Below, piece after piece: positions 1 through 11,549 of a DNA stretch of 64,000 bases. The notes beneath the pieces were generated by a model. The model was given only the letters and a program-made list of their open reading frames with translations, searched no databases and was not told the origin of the DNA. Within the stretch, counting starts at the first letter, position 1, and every line of letters begins with the position of its first letter. The stretch spans positions 9,052,001-9,116,000 of the forward strand of contig JBHGNT010000018.1 of the NCBI GenBank assembly GCA_043228905.1, read 5' to 3'. The stretch comes from Azolla caroliniana. Lineage: Eukaryota > Polypodiophyta. A program made the position numbers and the translations under genes.

Positions 1-2
1 TA

Positions 3-1372
3 TTTTATACCATCCGGCAAGAGGCAGGTGAGAGCATTCCCCAATTTGTCATCCGGTTTCAACGGATGCATAGTCAGCTTACCCGTGCACCCCCGGAGGA
101 GGAATTACGGACGATATTCCTAAACGTGCTCCGGGAACCCCTACGCACGGTTTGCACGGTAATCGATTTCCGCACAAGTACCATCGACCAGGTCATTGAC
201 CGGGTGAAAGAGATGGAAAAGACAAGCTCCTGGCTCACACTGGGCGCACTTCAACGGGCGTTACCGTCCGATGAAGACCTTTGGTTTCGGCAAGCAATAC
301 AGTGCACAACCTGCTTGAATTCCGGACACTCAGCTCTAGAATGCACTATGAGGACGCAATGTGTAATCTGTCAATCCAAGAGCCATACGACGGATAGGTG
401 CGAGTATAATCTGTTGACTCGGCAAGCACCGCCCGTCCGACAAATTGAGCCACGCAGCAGCCGGGATGAAGAAGACGAACGCTGGCGGCGAATGGACCGT
501 GACCGACCGGCACAGGATGTCCGGTATGGCGAGCGACGGGAAAATGATATCCGGTATGGCGATCAACGGGAAAATGATGTCCGGTACGGTGATCGGCGAG
601 AGAACTATGACTGGCATAATCGGTACCAGGATTACAATAGACGATACGAACAGTACGACCGGGAGCACTCCCCCGGGTATCGTCAACAATGGGAGGAATA
701 CGGCAGATATAACGGGCAACCCCGTCAAGAGTACCGTAATAAGAAGAGCTATAACAAAAAACGGCATTTTATAAAAGGAGGCTACCCCCGGGATCCGGAA
801 CAAGGAGCTCCAAGTAGCCAATCGGTACAAAACCCCGCGCGTACCGTAGGACCTGCCCCGGGTACAACAGACAATGCCGAATCTGGCAATGCCCGGAAAG
901 CCTACTGCTACTACTGCCGATAGGAAGGCCATTATAGTAACCAATGCCCGGTGAAGAGCTATGAAAAACGACCGGCGGTAAATATGGTAGTCCCTGAGGT
1001 GGCAGACCTGCAGCAGGTGACCACAAGGTCGAAGGGCATGGCCAAAGAATGGGAGACACAGGAGACCATCCGGAAACAAGCAACGGAATGGGTAAAGAAA
1101 GCAAACGAGTAGAATGTCACAGACTTACAACAGCAAAAGGAGAACACCGCAGGGCTTGCCGGCGGTAGTCACTCCGAGAACGAGACATGGCAGGCGTTGC
1201 AAGAATGCCAAATTACGTTACCACTAGGAAGACTCCTACAACTCGTGCCAAGATTCACGGAAGGACTGAAGACGGCCATGACGGCAGGAGAACCTGACGA
1301 GAACTCAAGGCTCCTTATGTCCAACGCTCGGCCACAACCGAGCTTCTTTTTATACACAGAAAACGGGAAATA
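3..1372 (+). pseudogene. gag of G1, broken by stops
   Basis: The frame is already open at position 3. The start has the retrotransposon gag capsid pattern (a PQFVIRFQRM-type stretch followed by PEEEL). A CX2CX4HX4C zinc knuckle lies near 321-363 (first Cys in CTTC). A middle part rich in Arg, Tyr and Asp has short repeats of a DVRYGD/RREND type at about 516-640. A second knuckle begins CYYC near 905-917 but is cut by TAG at 921-923; its His and last Cys follow in the same frame after the stop. Another TAG lies at 1110-1112, and an in-frame tail with a LPLGRLLQLVPRF motif reaches about 1370. The protein would package element RNA in virus-like particles; this copy is decayed. Confidence 0.75.
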
Positions 1373-1755
1373 GAACACGACACAAAGAAGAGAAATGGTA
1401 CACAGGAGGTTACGTGGAAAACCCCAAACTAGGGGAAAAACCACGGCAGCCCATAGGCTGCAAACTGTCACTATGTAGGAATATACAACAGTGAGTTCAC
1501 TGAGGCACCGACCTCGTGCTCACAAGTCTTCGCCACAGGCGGCGGTTACAACAGAGGCAACGACCTCGTCTCTCTCTCTCTCTCTCTGTACAGTTACGCA
1601 CTCTCGTTTCTTCTTGCACCAACAAGGAAGAATGACAACAACAACAACAGTTACTAAAAGTTTGCCCTAAGTCATATTTATACTAATATGACTTTTCGGC
1701 TATTTACAAATGTAGCCTTGATGGGCTCTCAGAAACATATTTACGAATATGTCTC
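1373..1755. other. Gag-protease spacer without recognisable gene
   Basis: No coding motif is seen. The stretch holds a CT microsatellite at about 1568-1587 and a short AT-rich part with an ATATTTATACTAATATGA-like imperfect palindrome near 1673-1692. In related elements gag runs straight into protease, so this spacer and the adjoining 54-bp repeats are probably inserted or expanded sequence. Confidence 0.5.
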
Positions 1756-2035
1756 TTCATCCGGTTCTCACCGGGTCTATACCATCTGGCTCTCCGTAAC
1801 CGGGTACTCCTCATCCGGTTCATACCGGGCCTGCACCATCCGGCTCTCTGTAGCCGGGTACTCCTCATCCGGTTCATACCGGGCCTGCACCATCCGGCTC
1901 TCTGTAGCCGGGTACTCCTCATCCGGTTCATACCGGGCCTGCACCATCCGGCTCTCCGTAGTCGGGTACTCCTCATCCGGTTCATACCGGGCCTGCACCA
2001 TCCGGCTCTCTGTAGCCGGGTACTCCTCATCCGAT
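1756..2035 (+). repeat. 54-bp tandem repeat, five units plus a partial
   Basis: Units start near 1756, 1810, 1864, 1918, 1972 and 2026. Each holds CATCCGGTTCATACCGGGCC followed by a second CATCCGGCTCTC box. Units 2 to 5 are almost identical and the first is diverged. Because 54 is divisible by three, several frames on both strands stay open through the array, giving an 18-residue repeat peptide; this is not evidence of coding. Confidence 0.9.
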
Positions 2036-2160
2036 TTCGGCCTCGGCCTATCGGCCTCGGCTGAGTTTGTTCATCGGCACTGTTCTTCTTCCTTCCCATC
2101 CGGAGGGACCTGTTTCCCAACAGAACCATCACCGGCACCGGTACTCTTCTCGAATCCAGA

Positions 2161-2516
2161 GGAGGGACCAACAGTGGTAGACACCAGCAGTCCGATAATC
2201 ACTGCCATTGTAAAAGGGAAAGAACTCCCCGACACAGTTATAGACGGAGGCTCTGGGGTAAATGTAATAAGCCTCCGGACGTGTGAGGACCTAGGAATCC
2301 ACGAGTGGGAGTCGTGTCCGTTCTGGTTGCGGATGGCCGATACAAGCTCAGTGCGGCCGACAGGATTAATACGGAAATTAGAAGTCACCGTCAGCGGTCA
2401 TACATTTCACATCTCGGCCGTAGTGCTACAATTATAGGCACAAGGCGCATACCCGCTATTGCTGGGGCGGCCATGGTTGAAAACGGCACATATCAAACAA
2501 AATTGGCGAAAATATA
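2161..2516 (+). pseudogene. Aspartic protease domain of G1 pol, broken
   Basis: The segment has the retropepsin core as VIDGGSGVNVIS at about 2236-2271, the DGGSG form common in plant gypsy elements, preceded by SSPIITAIVKGK. Its downstream flap and final LLLGRPWL motif are present, but TAG at about 2435 separates the two halves. The enzyme would mature the Gag-Pol polyprotein. The link to the RT part is also interrupted. Confidence 0.7.
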
Positions 2517-2594
2517 ATTACCTTCCGGCGAGGAAAAGCCAAGGTACGGGTACCAACACAGCCAAGGACGAGCACTGGCAAGGAATGTACACCG

Positions 2595-5500
2595 TTGTAT
2601 GCGGAATGCGTCAACATGCTAGAAGGGTTAGCGGACGAAGAAGAAGCTCAATACCTGCAGGAAAACCCGAAGATCATACCCCTCTTCGAAATTGACATTG
2701 TCGAAGCCGTAGCACCATACTTACCGCAACCGGAAGAGGCGGAAGCAGAACCGGATAAAGACGCAATCCGGGAGTTACGACAAGCGCAGGAAGCGTTGGA
2801 ATGGGAAATGGCCGTTTCACAGTGCGTAAAAGCATCGCAACTGGAAGAGGTGAATTTAGGCACCACAGACGAAGCAAAACCGGTGCACATCGCCAAGGAG
2901 ATGAAGTCCGAAGACAAAACGGCGATGATAACACTTCTCACGGAATTCCGGGATGTGTTTACCTGGTCATACGAAGATATGCGAGGACTCGACCCTCAGT
3001 TATACCAGCATCAAGTGCACTTGAGCAAGGACGCAAAACCAGTGGCACAAAGACGGTACCGGATGAATCCAATTATGCTGCCAAGGTCAAGGAAGAAATC
3101 GACAAACTGCTAAGAGTTGGCTTTATCCGTCTAGTAAAGAAAGCGACATGGCTGAGCCCCATCGTAGTCGTACCAAAGAAGAACGGAAAAATTCGAGTTT
3201 GCATGGACTATCGGAAACTCAATGCGGCTACGGTAACGGATGCGTTTCCACTTCCGTTCACAGATGGAGTGTTGGATGCCGTCGCCGGCCATGAGGTCTA
3301 TAGCTTCCTAGACGGATTCAGCGGGTATAATCAGATCCGGATGCACCCCGACGACCAGGAGAAAACGACATTCGTCACCAAATGGGGGGTGTTTGTGGCC
3401 GTGGTGATGATGTTCGGACTCAAAACGGCACCGGCAACGTTTCAACGAATCATCATGGAAATCTTTGGTGAATATATACCGGCTTTTATGCAGGTTTTCC
3501 TTGACGATTTCGCCGTCTATAGCCGGGAGGAGGACCATTTTCAGCACCTCCGTCTTTGTCTAGAAAAGTGTAGAGCGTACCGGCTAAGCTTGAATCCGGC
3601 AAAGTGTGTATTTGGCGTGTCCAGTGGAACTTTATTAGGACATATCGTGAGCCAGGAAGGTATTGCAGTCGACCCGGACAAAGTGAAAGCCATATTAGAA
3701 GCACCGGCGCCGGCAACGGCAAAGGCATTGAGCCGGTTCTTAGGCCAGATCCAGTGGCATAGCCGGATGCTCCGATACTTGGCCGACCTGGCTACACCGT
3801 TGCATGCCGCTGTACATCGGACACCATTCCAGTGGACCGATACTGAGGATAGGGCGTATAAGGCCCTCAAGGTACTATTGTCGCAGGCACCGGTAGTACA
3901 ACCTCCAGATTGGAGTAAAGAATTTCACGTGTTCGTGGACGCCTCCGACATCGCAATCAGAAGCGTACTGATGCAGCTTACGGAACCAAAGTGGTACCGG
4001 CCAGTGTACTATGCCAACCGGAAGCTATCCCAAGCAGAACGGAACTACTCTACTACGGAACGGGAAGCTCTAGGAATGATCTACAGTGTGACAAAGTTTC
4101 GGCACTATTTATTGGGGAGGAAGTTTTCCTTCCATGTAGATCATTCGGCACTCCTTTACCTGGTGTCCAAAGCGTCAGTCACCGGCAAATTGGCCCGGTG
4201 GACCTTATTGTTACAGGAGTTCGAGTTTGAAATATTCCACCGACCGGGTATACAGCATGCCGTAGCGGATTACTTAAGCCGATTAGAGTCCGGAGAGACG
4301 GGTGACGGAGTACCGGATGAGTTTCCGGATGCGGAGCTGTTTCGAGTCACTACGGAGACGGCAGTAGATGAGACAGTGGCCCAGGAAGACAAGTGGCTCA
4401 CAAATATGCACCAGTTTCTGAGCACAGGACTGCCTCCGGAAGAGCTGAACCGGGACGAACGGAAACGCCTGGCGGTACAAAGCCGACATTTCTGCTTACT
4501 GCAAGACACACTGTACCACAAGGGCGCTGACGGCATATGGAGACGGGCGGTGCACAACGATGAAAAGGAACTGATACTGAGGGAAGCCAACTGCGGAGTT
4601 GCCGGAGGTCACTATGCCGGAGATGCGACAACCAGAAAAATATGGCAAAGTGGCCTATGGTGGCCAACGACATTAAGAGACGCGGTACGGTACGCAAAAG
4701 AATGTGACCTATGCCAGAGAATGGGCCCGCCAACGGAGCAGGCTCGTATGCCACACCAGCCGGTACTACCACTCGAGCCATTCCAAAAGTGGGGGCTGGA
4801 CTTTGTAGGACCGTTCAAGCCACCGGCAATGAGAACGGGTAATTGGTACGTTATCGTTGCTACGGATTACTGCACGAAATGGGTGGAGGCCAAAGCTTTA
4901 CAGGATAACACCACTGCGTCAATGACAAAGTTTCTATATGAGTACATCTGGTGCCGTTACGGATGCCCCATTGAATTGATAAGTGACCAAGGGGGGCACT
5001 TTCTCGGACAAGTAGTGGAAAGGTTAACGACCTTCTATGCCGTGGTCCACAAACGAAGCACACCTTACTATCCACAGGCGAACGGATTAGCGGAATCAAC
5101 AAACAAGACGCTCCAGAACATCCTTCGGAAGATCGTCAACGAGAACCGGACGGATTGGGACACAAAGCTACATAGCGCGCTTTGGGCATACCGGACGGCA
5201 TACAAAACGAGCATCCGAACAACACCGTTCCGGTTGGCGTTCGGACTCGAGGCGGTCATGCCGGTAGAATTTCAAGTACCTAGCTTACGGATCCAGCTAC
5301 GAGAACAGCTGAATGAGAAGGAGTCGGAGACAATAAGGTTGACAACGCTATGTGAGCTGGAGGAACAACGGTTAGCCAACATTCTACATTTAGAATTGGA
5401 GCAATGGCGACGGAAAGCATTTGTCGACCGGCACAGGAAAGGTAACGAAAAAATGTTCGCAATCGGCAAACCGGTGTTAGTATTCCAAACCCAGATGGGC

Positions 5501-5767
5501 AAGATGCCGGGTAAACTAAGGTTTAGATGGACCGGACCATATTGGCTAACACGGGAGTATAATGGGTCCTACTAGTTGGGGACACTTGCCGGCGAAGTGC
5601 TGGGCAAATGGGTCAACGGATTCCGTTTAAAGGCATATAGAGGACCGATGCCTAAGAACCCGTTTGAGCAAAGGACCGACGGCAACCACCAAGACGGCAG
5701 AGACGGCAAGCCGGGAACCAGAGAGAATGAGGCCGGTAAGGGTTCGGGAGGACCAACGGACATGTGA
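2595..5767 (+). pseudogene. RT, RNase H and integrase of G1 pol, frameshifted
   Basis: The first part (2595 to about 3075) ends in the DVFTWSYEDMRGL and RRYRMNP block that leads into gypsy RT. The frame then shifts and runs open to 5575. RT shows WLSPIVVVPKKNGKIRVCMD and the FLDD catalytic pair near 3500. RNase H begins FHVFVDASD near 3925. Integrase has the HHCC zinc domain (GGHYAG then CDLCQRMG) near 4605-4725 and a DDE core with D in GLDFVGPF, D in ISDQGGHF and E in NGLAEST. TAG near 5573 cuts the last 60 residues (LGTLAGEVLGKWVNGFRL), which continue in frame to 5767. The C-terminus matches that of G2 closely. Confidence 0.85.
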
Positions 5768-5922
5768 CGTCACACTAAGAATAATAATAACTGAAAAAAA
5801 ATAAAATAAAAAAAATCATGCAAAAGCGAGGAATGAATGGAGGAAAGAGCGTGGAGCGAAAAGGTACGTAGTGGGCATTTAAAGCGCCACCACAGGACAT
5901 AATGCTATTTTAAGTACGCGAC

Positions 5923-8904
5923 ATGCACAAACTCGAAAAAGGCGCCAGAATGCACAGACAAAAACCATTGCGCGTAGAGACCCTCTACTTTCGCGAACCT
6001 AGGAGCACAGAAGCACCGAAACGCTGCAAGATCATCAGACGAGAACCTGTGCACAGAGAACCCCCGCCTTCTGAACTCTCTCTTTCTCAACCCCACTCTC
6101 ATCACCATCCATCCTCGCCACCGCAATCCGACCCCGACATAGAGATGGACCTGCAAACGCTGTCGGAAGCCGCCAAGACATGGCTGAAGCAACACGGGCT
6201 CGAGGGCTTCTTGATGATGATGGAAGTACCGCCACACAAAGAAGCCGACAAAGTGATCAAGGAAATCGATACAGAGGTCATAACGGCAGAGGCGATTCGA
6301 GCGTTAACAAGCCTTTCGGAGGGAGGCATACTCATGATCGACAATCCAACCCCGGAGCAACTCATCAGGTATTTTGGTGAGTACTCTCTAGCCAGCAAGG
6401 GCTACCGGACACAGGGCGGCGGGGATATGCTGTTCCGCGAAATTGCTCGTTTGCTCCATTAATACGGCCACGTGTACCCTAGACCCCTTGTCATGCCGCA
6501 GAACCGGGCAGGGATGATCATCGCCACCTATGAAGGGATCAAGGTGGATTGGCCGGTATTGATTGCAGACGGGTTGTGTGCGGCGATCGAGATCGTTAGA
6601 GGCAAAGACGGCAAAGAAGGCCGAGACGGACGAAGGATATGGCACGCCGTAACGCAGTGGCTCACCTTGCTGGTGCCACCCGTTCAGACCGTCCAACCCA
6701 AGAAGCGAGGAAGAGTGCCGGACGGCTTCCAAACGGCAACAGCTGTTGGCCTCTAAGGCCAGTAAGGGAAAGGCGGTGGATGCAGAACAGGCGGCAACAG
6801 GAAGCGGAAGCCGGAAGTGCCCAACGGAGGCGCAGGAGGAACCACCGGCACGGTCCGTAAAGGTCACACTCCGCCGACCGGTGAATCGAGAAGTGGACCC
6901 CTTGGCGGCAAAACTCAATGCCGGAGCTCAGGAGAAGGAAATAGAGGAGGAGCATACGGAGCACCTCCAGCGACGGTCGTCGGCAAGGACCGTTGAGACA
7001 GCCGGGAAACGTTCGGACCCTCAGACGGAGGGAACACCAGCTCCCCAGACTGAGACTCCCACGCCAAGGAAGGAACCGGAACCGGTGCAGATGGCACCAG
7101 AAACAGAAGCCCCGGCACCACCGGCAACACCGGCAAGTCCCATCCCGCCAGAGCCGGAAAGGTCACTGCAGCCGCCCTCGGTCAGCCAAGAAGAAGCGCA
7201 AGGGGAACCGGGACAGCAGGATGGTCCACGGGCAGAAAAGGAACTGCAACTCGGCGCAACCAGGCGGGACCACCCCTCTACAAGTGAGCCCATCTATCAA
7301 ACCTCCGTGCAAGCACAACAAGGCACCGGTAGCCTGTGGCTCCGGTGGATAGGCGAACAGATAGCTGGAGCAATGGTGTATATAGAGGCGGAAGAAAGAG
7401 CGCAAAGCGAACGTTGCTCGTCACAACCGAACACCTAGAGACGGCCCGGTCCAGAATCCGGTGCCTTGAAAAAGATTTGGATCAGGTCACGACAGAGATG
7501 GCCAAAATACGGATCCAATCACCGGTGACTCCGGTAAGTGTACAGAATAAAGAAACGGAATGACCTGTACATAGCAATAAGACCCCGGCAACGGAAACCG
7601 TTCCGGCGAGAGATGCGGCGCAAGCTCGGGAGCTTGCGGAATTGAGAGAGGAACTTGCCGCACAAGAAGCGCTAAGGAGCCGTGAACGAGAATTGAAGAC
7701 GGCGGCCGAAGCCGAATTAAAGAAGACTGCTGAGAACCTCTGCCAGGCAGAGGAGAGCCTCCGAAAAGGCCATCAAGTGTACGACCGACTAAAGGAGGAG
7801 AAAGACAAAGTGCTGCAGGAAAAGGACAAGCTGCGGAAAACGGCGGAAATAGAGATTGAACGGCTAAAGGAAGAGCTCCGCCAGCAGAAGGACCGCGAGG
7901 ACCGAGCCCGTCATCAGATCAACGCACGACTCAAGCAAAAGACGGATGATTTTGAGCACCTGCACCGGGACTACAAACGGCTGGAAACGGAGCATAAAGA
8001 ACGGATGGCCGAGCTCCAGCAGGCAGTTGATCGGGCCGCGACGGCGATCGCCGACGAACGGGCGGAAAATACAAGACGCTTGGAAGAGGCGGAGAAGGTC
8101 CGGATGGAGCTCCAGAGGTAGCAGCAGGAAGACAAAGAGAGAGCGTCAACAGTATTGCAGAAATTACAAAGTACATATCAAAGGCAATTGACGCATTACA
8201 AGGTGCAAGCGGAGGACAACATCAAAATTATCAAACAACTGAAGGAGGAACGGCAAGCGGCGGAAACCAAATCGCAATTGGGAACGAGCCGGATTCAGTC
8301 CATCCTCCGGGCATGGCTGAATCAGACGAAACACTTGATTGATGAAAGCTCCGTAAAATGGTGGAAAAAGTGGGCACAAAACACGGTGGAACTCCAGTTG
8401 CTACGGGCGGATGTGGCAAACCGGCGGAAGGAAGGAGATGACTGTTATACGCTGACTTCCGAGGACTTCACCGCCATACGGGACGAGCTGGCCGACGACT
8501 TCCAAGTCCTGGCAGATGAACAGCTGGCGCAGGTCAGGCAGCTCGTAGCTCAGCTGGACGATGATAGGCTGGACGCTCAAATCCAGTTTGAAAGCTACGA
8601 GCGGTCCCGAGTACGGGAAGAAAAAGCACGAGAAGCGACAACGGTTAACCTTAGTGATGAGGAACCGTCGCCGGCTGAGGGCCTGCCGGGAACCAGTCAA
8701 CCGGAGACCACTACGACGCAGGGAGCAACGACAGAGACGCCGGTGTCAGAGCCACAAACGGAGGAGCAGCCGCAACAACCACCAACGGACCCGCCGCAAC
8801 AGACAGCAACAGAGCAGCAACAGCAGCAACAACAACAACCACTTCCAGATGAACCATTGGAGCCTCTCGAACAAAGCATTCTGGACATTTTGGACGAAGA
8901 ATAG
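5923..8904 (+). pseudogene. Extra post-pol ORF of G1: conserved N-terminal domain, coiled coil, polyQ, acidic tail
   Basis: The probable core start is the ATG at 6145 (MDLQTLSEA); the frame is open upstream to 5923. An N-terminal domain of about 140 residues (6145-6580) has YFGEYS, YRT, IAR, MPQN, ATYEG and VDWP blocks, all repeated in the G2 counterpart. Then come a Pro/Glu-rich linker (about 6750-7300), a long heptad-like Glu/Lys/Arg/Leu coiled coil (about 7430-8300), a Trp-containing patch (SSVKWWKKWAQN), a polyQ run near 8812-8841 and the terminus SILDILDEE. Defects: TAA near 6460, frameshifts near 6745 and 7400, TGA near 7561, TAG near 8119. No signal peptide or membrane segment is seen, so it is not env-like. 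It does not resemble Gag or Pol. I do not recognise a function; extra ORFs are known in Tat-type elements. Confidence 0.7.
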
Positions 8905-8958
8905 CAAGGGTCGGTTGTGGATTCGACGTACAAGGTACTGTCCCACGGGCGTGCCATG

Positions 8959-9392
8959 TGTTACCGGCCGGCAAAGGAGTCCAGAGTGGGAAACGGAGAG
9001 CTAATTAAGTAGTAGGAATGTGGTTGTAATTAAACTATGAGTGTGGACGGACGGACTGGAATCGGTATGCCGTTCCGGATCCGGACCGATCCCGAACATG
9101 TGCGGATGGCACCGTTTTGTAATACAGACCGGAAACCTATTTAAAGGCCTGGATACAATGTAATAGTTAGCGGTTAATTAATGAAAGCTTAAGCGTTGTT
9201 ATCTCTCTGTGTTAATTGCCGTTCTGTCTTAATTGTTATATCTTACGCGTGTTATGAAAGACGATCCTAATAAGTAACTTAACTAAGTCGGATTAAGCGT
9301 TGAAGTCTAATCCGGTTGCCGTAACACCCTTTGGTGAAGTGTCTCACGTAGACACCCTGTGTTAGGCCATTGTCCGGCCCGAAGAGTTAACA
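8959..9392 (+). repeat. 3' LTR of G1
   Basis: The repeat begins TGTTACCGG and ends GAGTTAACA. A TATTTAAAG box lies at 9138-9146, and the right third (CACCCTTTGGTGAAGTG and onwards) matches the end of the related LTR at 12684-13141. The left limit is uncertain because a GC-rich block shared with other elements lies directly upstream (8936-8956) and no polypurine tract is obvious there. Confidence 0.7.
9138..9146 (+). promoter_or_regulatory. TATA-like box in the G1 LTR
   Basis: TATTTAAAG lies about 180 bp into the LTR, where a Pol II core promoter is expected. The homologous LTR at 12684 has TATAAAA at the matching place. Confidence 0.45.
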
Positions 9393-11538
9393 GAAAATGG
9401 TGTTGAAATTGAACCTTCTCGTATTGAAAAAGTTAAACTTTGGCCCATTTCTTGTAATATTCGTAAACTACGATCATTCTTAGGGTTTGTTGGATTTTTA
9501 CGAAAATCAATTCGTAACTATTCCAAATTGACTACGCCATTAACTGACCTTTTAAAAGGTCATCCACGTAAGTATGTCAAACCAATTGCATGGAATGAAC
9601 AACTTGACAAATCATTTGAGACACTCAAAGAGCATGTGTGTCAGGCTCCCACTCTTCTATTACCGGACCCTTTTAAGCCATTCTCAATCGAAACCGATGC
9701 TAGTGATTATGTTATTGGTGCCGTTCTATATCAAGGCAGTCACCCTATTGCTTTTGAAAGTAAGAAGCTTGATGCTGCTCAATCTCAGTATTCGGTTCAA
9801 GAGAAAGAATTATTTGCGGTAATACATGCACTTAAAACATGGAGGCACTATCTCTATGGAAATAAATTTGTGGTTACAATAGACCATCCATCATTGAAGT
9901 ATTTTTGTGACCAACCAAATCTTGTTGGTCGTAAAGGCCGTTGGGCCAACCTTATGCAAGATTTTGATTTTTCCATACGGTATCACAAGGGTTCTATGAA
10001 CACTGTTGTGAACACTCTTAGTCGCATTAAAGAAGTTAACATACTTAGCTTTACGGAAATAAAATTTGATCTTTTAGATCACCTTCGAGGGAAATACCTT
10101 GATGACAGTTATTTTTCGAAATACTGGACGAAAGTTGAATCTGGTTTAGATGTCGATACTAGCACCCTACCCTTGAAGGTGACCTTTCACATTACAAACG
10201 GTTTGCTCTACCGTAGTGGAAAGGTCTGTGTTCCAGATTTACCAAACATAAAACAGAAAATTCTTCATGAATGTCATGATGCACCATCTACTAGTCATCC
10301 TGGAATAAAACACACACTCATTCTCATCTCGAGTACTTTTTCTGGCCTAAGATGCACTCTGACGTGCATAAATACGTAACTCAATGCTTACAATGTCAGA
10401 TTAAATAGTCGGAACGACTTAAGTCTGCGAGTCTTTTACATCCCTTAGATATTCCCAACAACAAATGGGAAAGTATCTCAATGGATTTTATTGTTAGTTT
10501 ACCTTGTACACAGAGGGGTCATGATGCCATTTGGGTTGTCATTGATAAACTAACAAAATTGGCTGGATTTATTCCTACCAAAACCACGGTAACCGCTCAA
10601 CAATTGGCTTATCAATTTGTTGATGAGTTATTTCACTTTTATGGATTACTGTTGGATATTGTTAGTGATCGAGATTCCAAGTTTATTGGTGACTTTTGGA
10701 CTCAGGTCTTTAAGAAACTAGAAACTACGTTGAGCATGAGTTCCGCAGATCATCCTCAGTCTAATGGACCAACTGAATGAGTTAATCAAATGATTGAGGA
10801 CATGCTTCGAGCTTATGTAGCAAAAACCCCTTCTAAGTGGGAGCAATACCTTCCTATCTTAGATTTTGCCTATAATAGCTCTAAACATACATCCACTGGA
10901 TATAGTCCTTTTATGTTGATGTATGGTTTTCAGCCACGTGCCCGAGTTGATGTCATGATTCATCGCGATACATTAGATGTTACACGCAATTTTTTGCAAG
11001 ACATGAACCAAATGTTGCATATTGCCAAAGAGAATGTCAAGACGACTCAAGATCGTGCTCGATTTTATGGTGATAAGGATAGACGTCCTCGTGCATTTAC
11101 TATTGGTCAAAAAGTACTTTTGCGTGTCCCTACTGACTCTACGTCATTGTCTACGGGCAAGTGCGCTAAGTTAGCCCCACGATATTGTGGCCCATTTGAA
11201 ATCCTTAAGCGGGTTGGGTCATTTGCTTATCACCTTGCCTTACCCCGTAACATTGGTATTCATCCTATTTTTCATGTCAGTCGTCTAAAACCATTTTTAG
11301 GCTCTGGTGATAACACCATCACAATCCAAGATCTTGTAACATTAGAGGTTTTTTTTACAAACCTCATGTTCTTGAACGAATTCTTGATTCTCGTACTAAA
11401 CGTTTACGTTCTAAAGAGATTTGGCTATTCTAGATCAAATGGATGGATAAACCTATTGATGATGCCACATGGGAATGCGAGTATACTCTTAAGGCACAAT
11501 TTCCTCACTTTATATTGCAAGAGTGCAATCTTTTGAAG
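9393..11538 (+). pseudogene. CR3 pol: RT end, RNase H, integrase, chromodomain
   Basis: The reading starts inside RT (SRIEKVKLWP, LRSFLGFVGFLR), passes into RNase H (SIETDASDYVIGAVL, TIDHPSLKYF) and integrase (MDFIVSLPCTQRGHD for the first D, SDRDSKFIG for the second, and NGPTE as the third position). Stops interrupt near 10378, 10405 and 10778. After a shift near 11350 the chromodomain (ILDSR, IKWMDKPIDDATWE) ends at TAG near 11538, with one more TAG inside it. It would have encoded the replication and integration enzymes of CR3. Confidence 0.8.
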
Positions 11539-11549
11539 TAGGGGGAGTA

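Larger units (their letters stand above)
1..9392 (+). mobile_element. G1: Ty3/gypsy retrotransposon, Tat/Athila-like, 5' end outside the window
   Basis: The order gag, protease, RT, RNase H, integrase is seen, followed by an extra long ORF and a 3' LTR. The RT active site reads FLDD and integrase ends without a chromodomain, which separates it from the chromoviruses elsewhere in the window and suggests the Tat/Athila branch (inference). It interrupts chromovirus CR3, whose RT resumes immediately after the LTR at 9393. Several nonsense codons and at least three frameshifts show that this copy cannot make its full proteins. The matching 5' LTR must lie left of position 1. G2 (59443-64000, minus strand) is a diverged relative with the same unusual gene order. 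Confidence 0.85.

Noticed and set aside
336-1079. 247-codon minus-strand frame
   Set aside because: Antisense of G1 gag; hydrophobic peptide produced by reading Arg/Tyr/Asp codons backwards.
1756-2035. CRISPR-like array
   Set aside because: Direct repeats are contiguous without unique spacers, in plant DNA with no cas genes.
1704-2171. Open frames on both strands across the 54-bp repeats
   Set aside because: A repeat unit divisible by three without internal stops keeps all frames open; the peptides are pure repeat translation.
5923-8904. Retroviral-type envelope gene after pol of G1
   Set aside because: Position is right for env, but there is no signal peptide, membrane anchor or cleavage motif; the protein is charged and coiled-coil.
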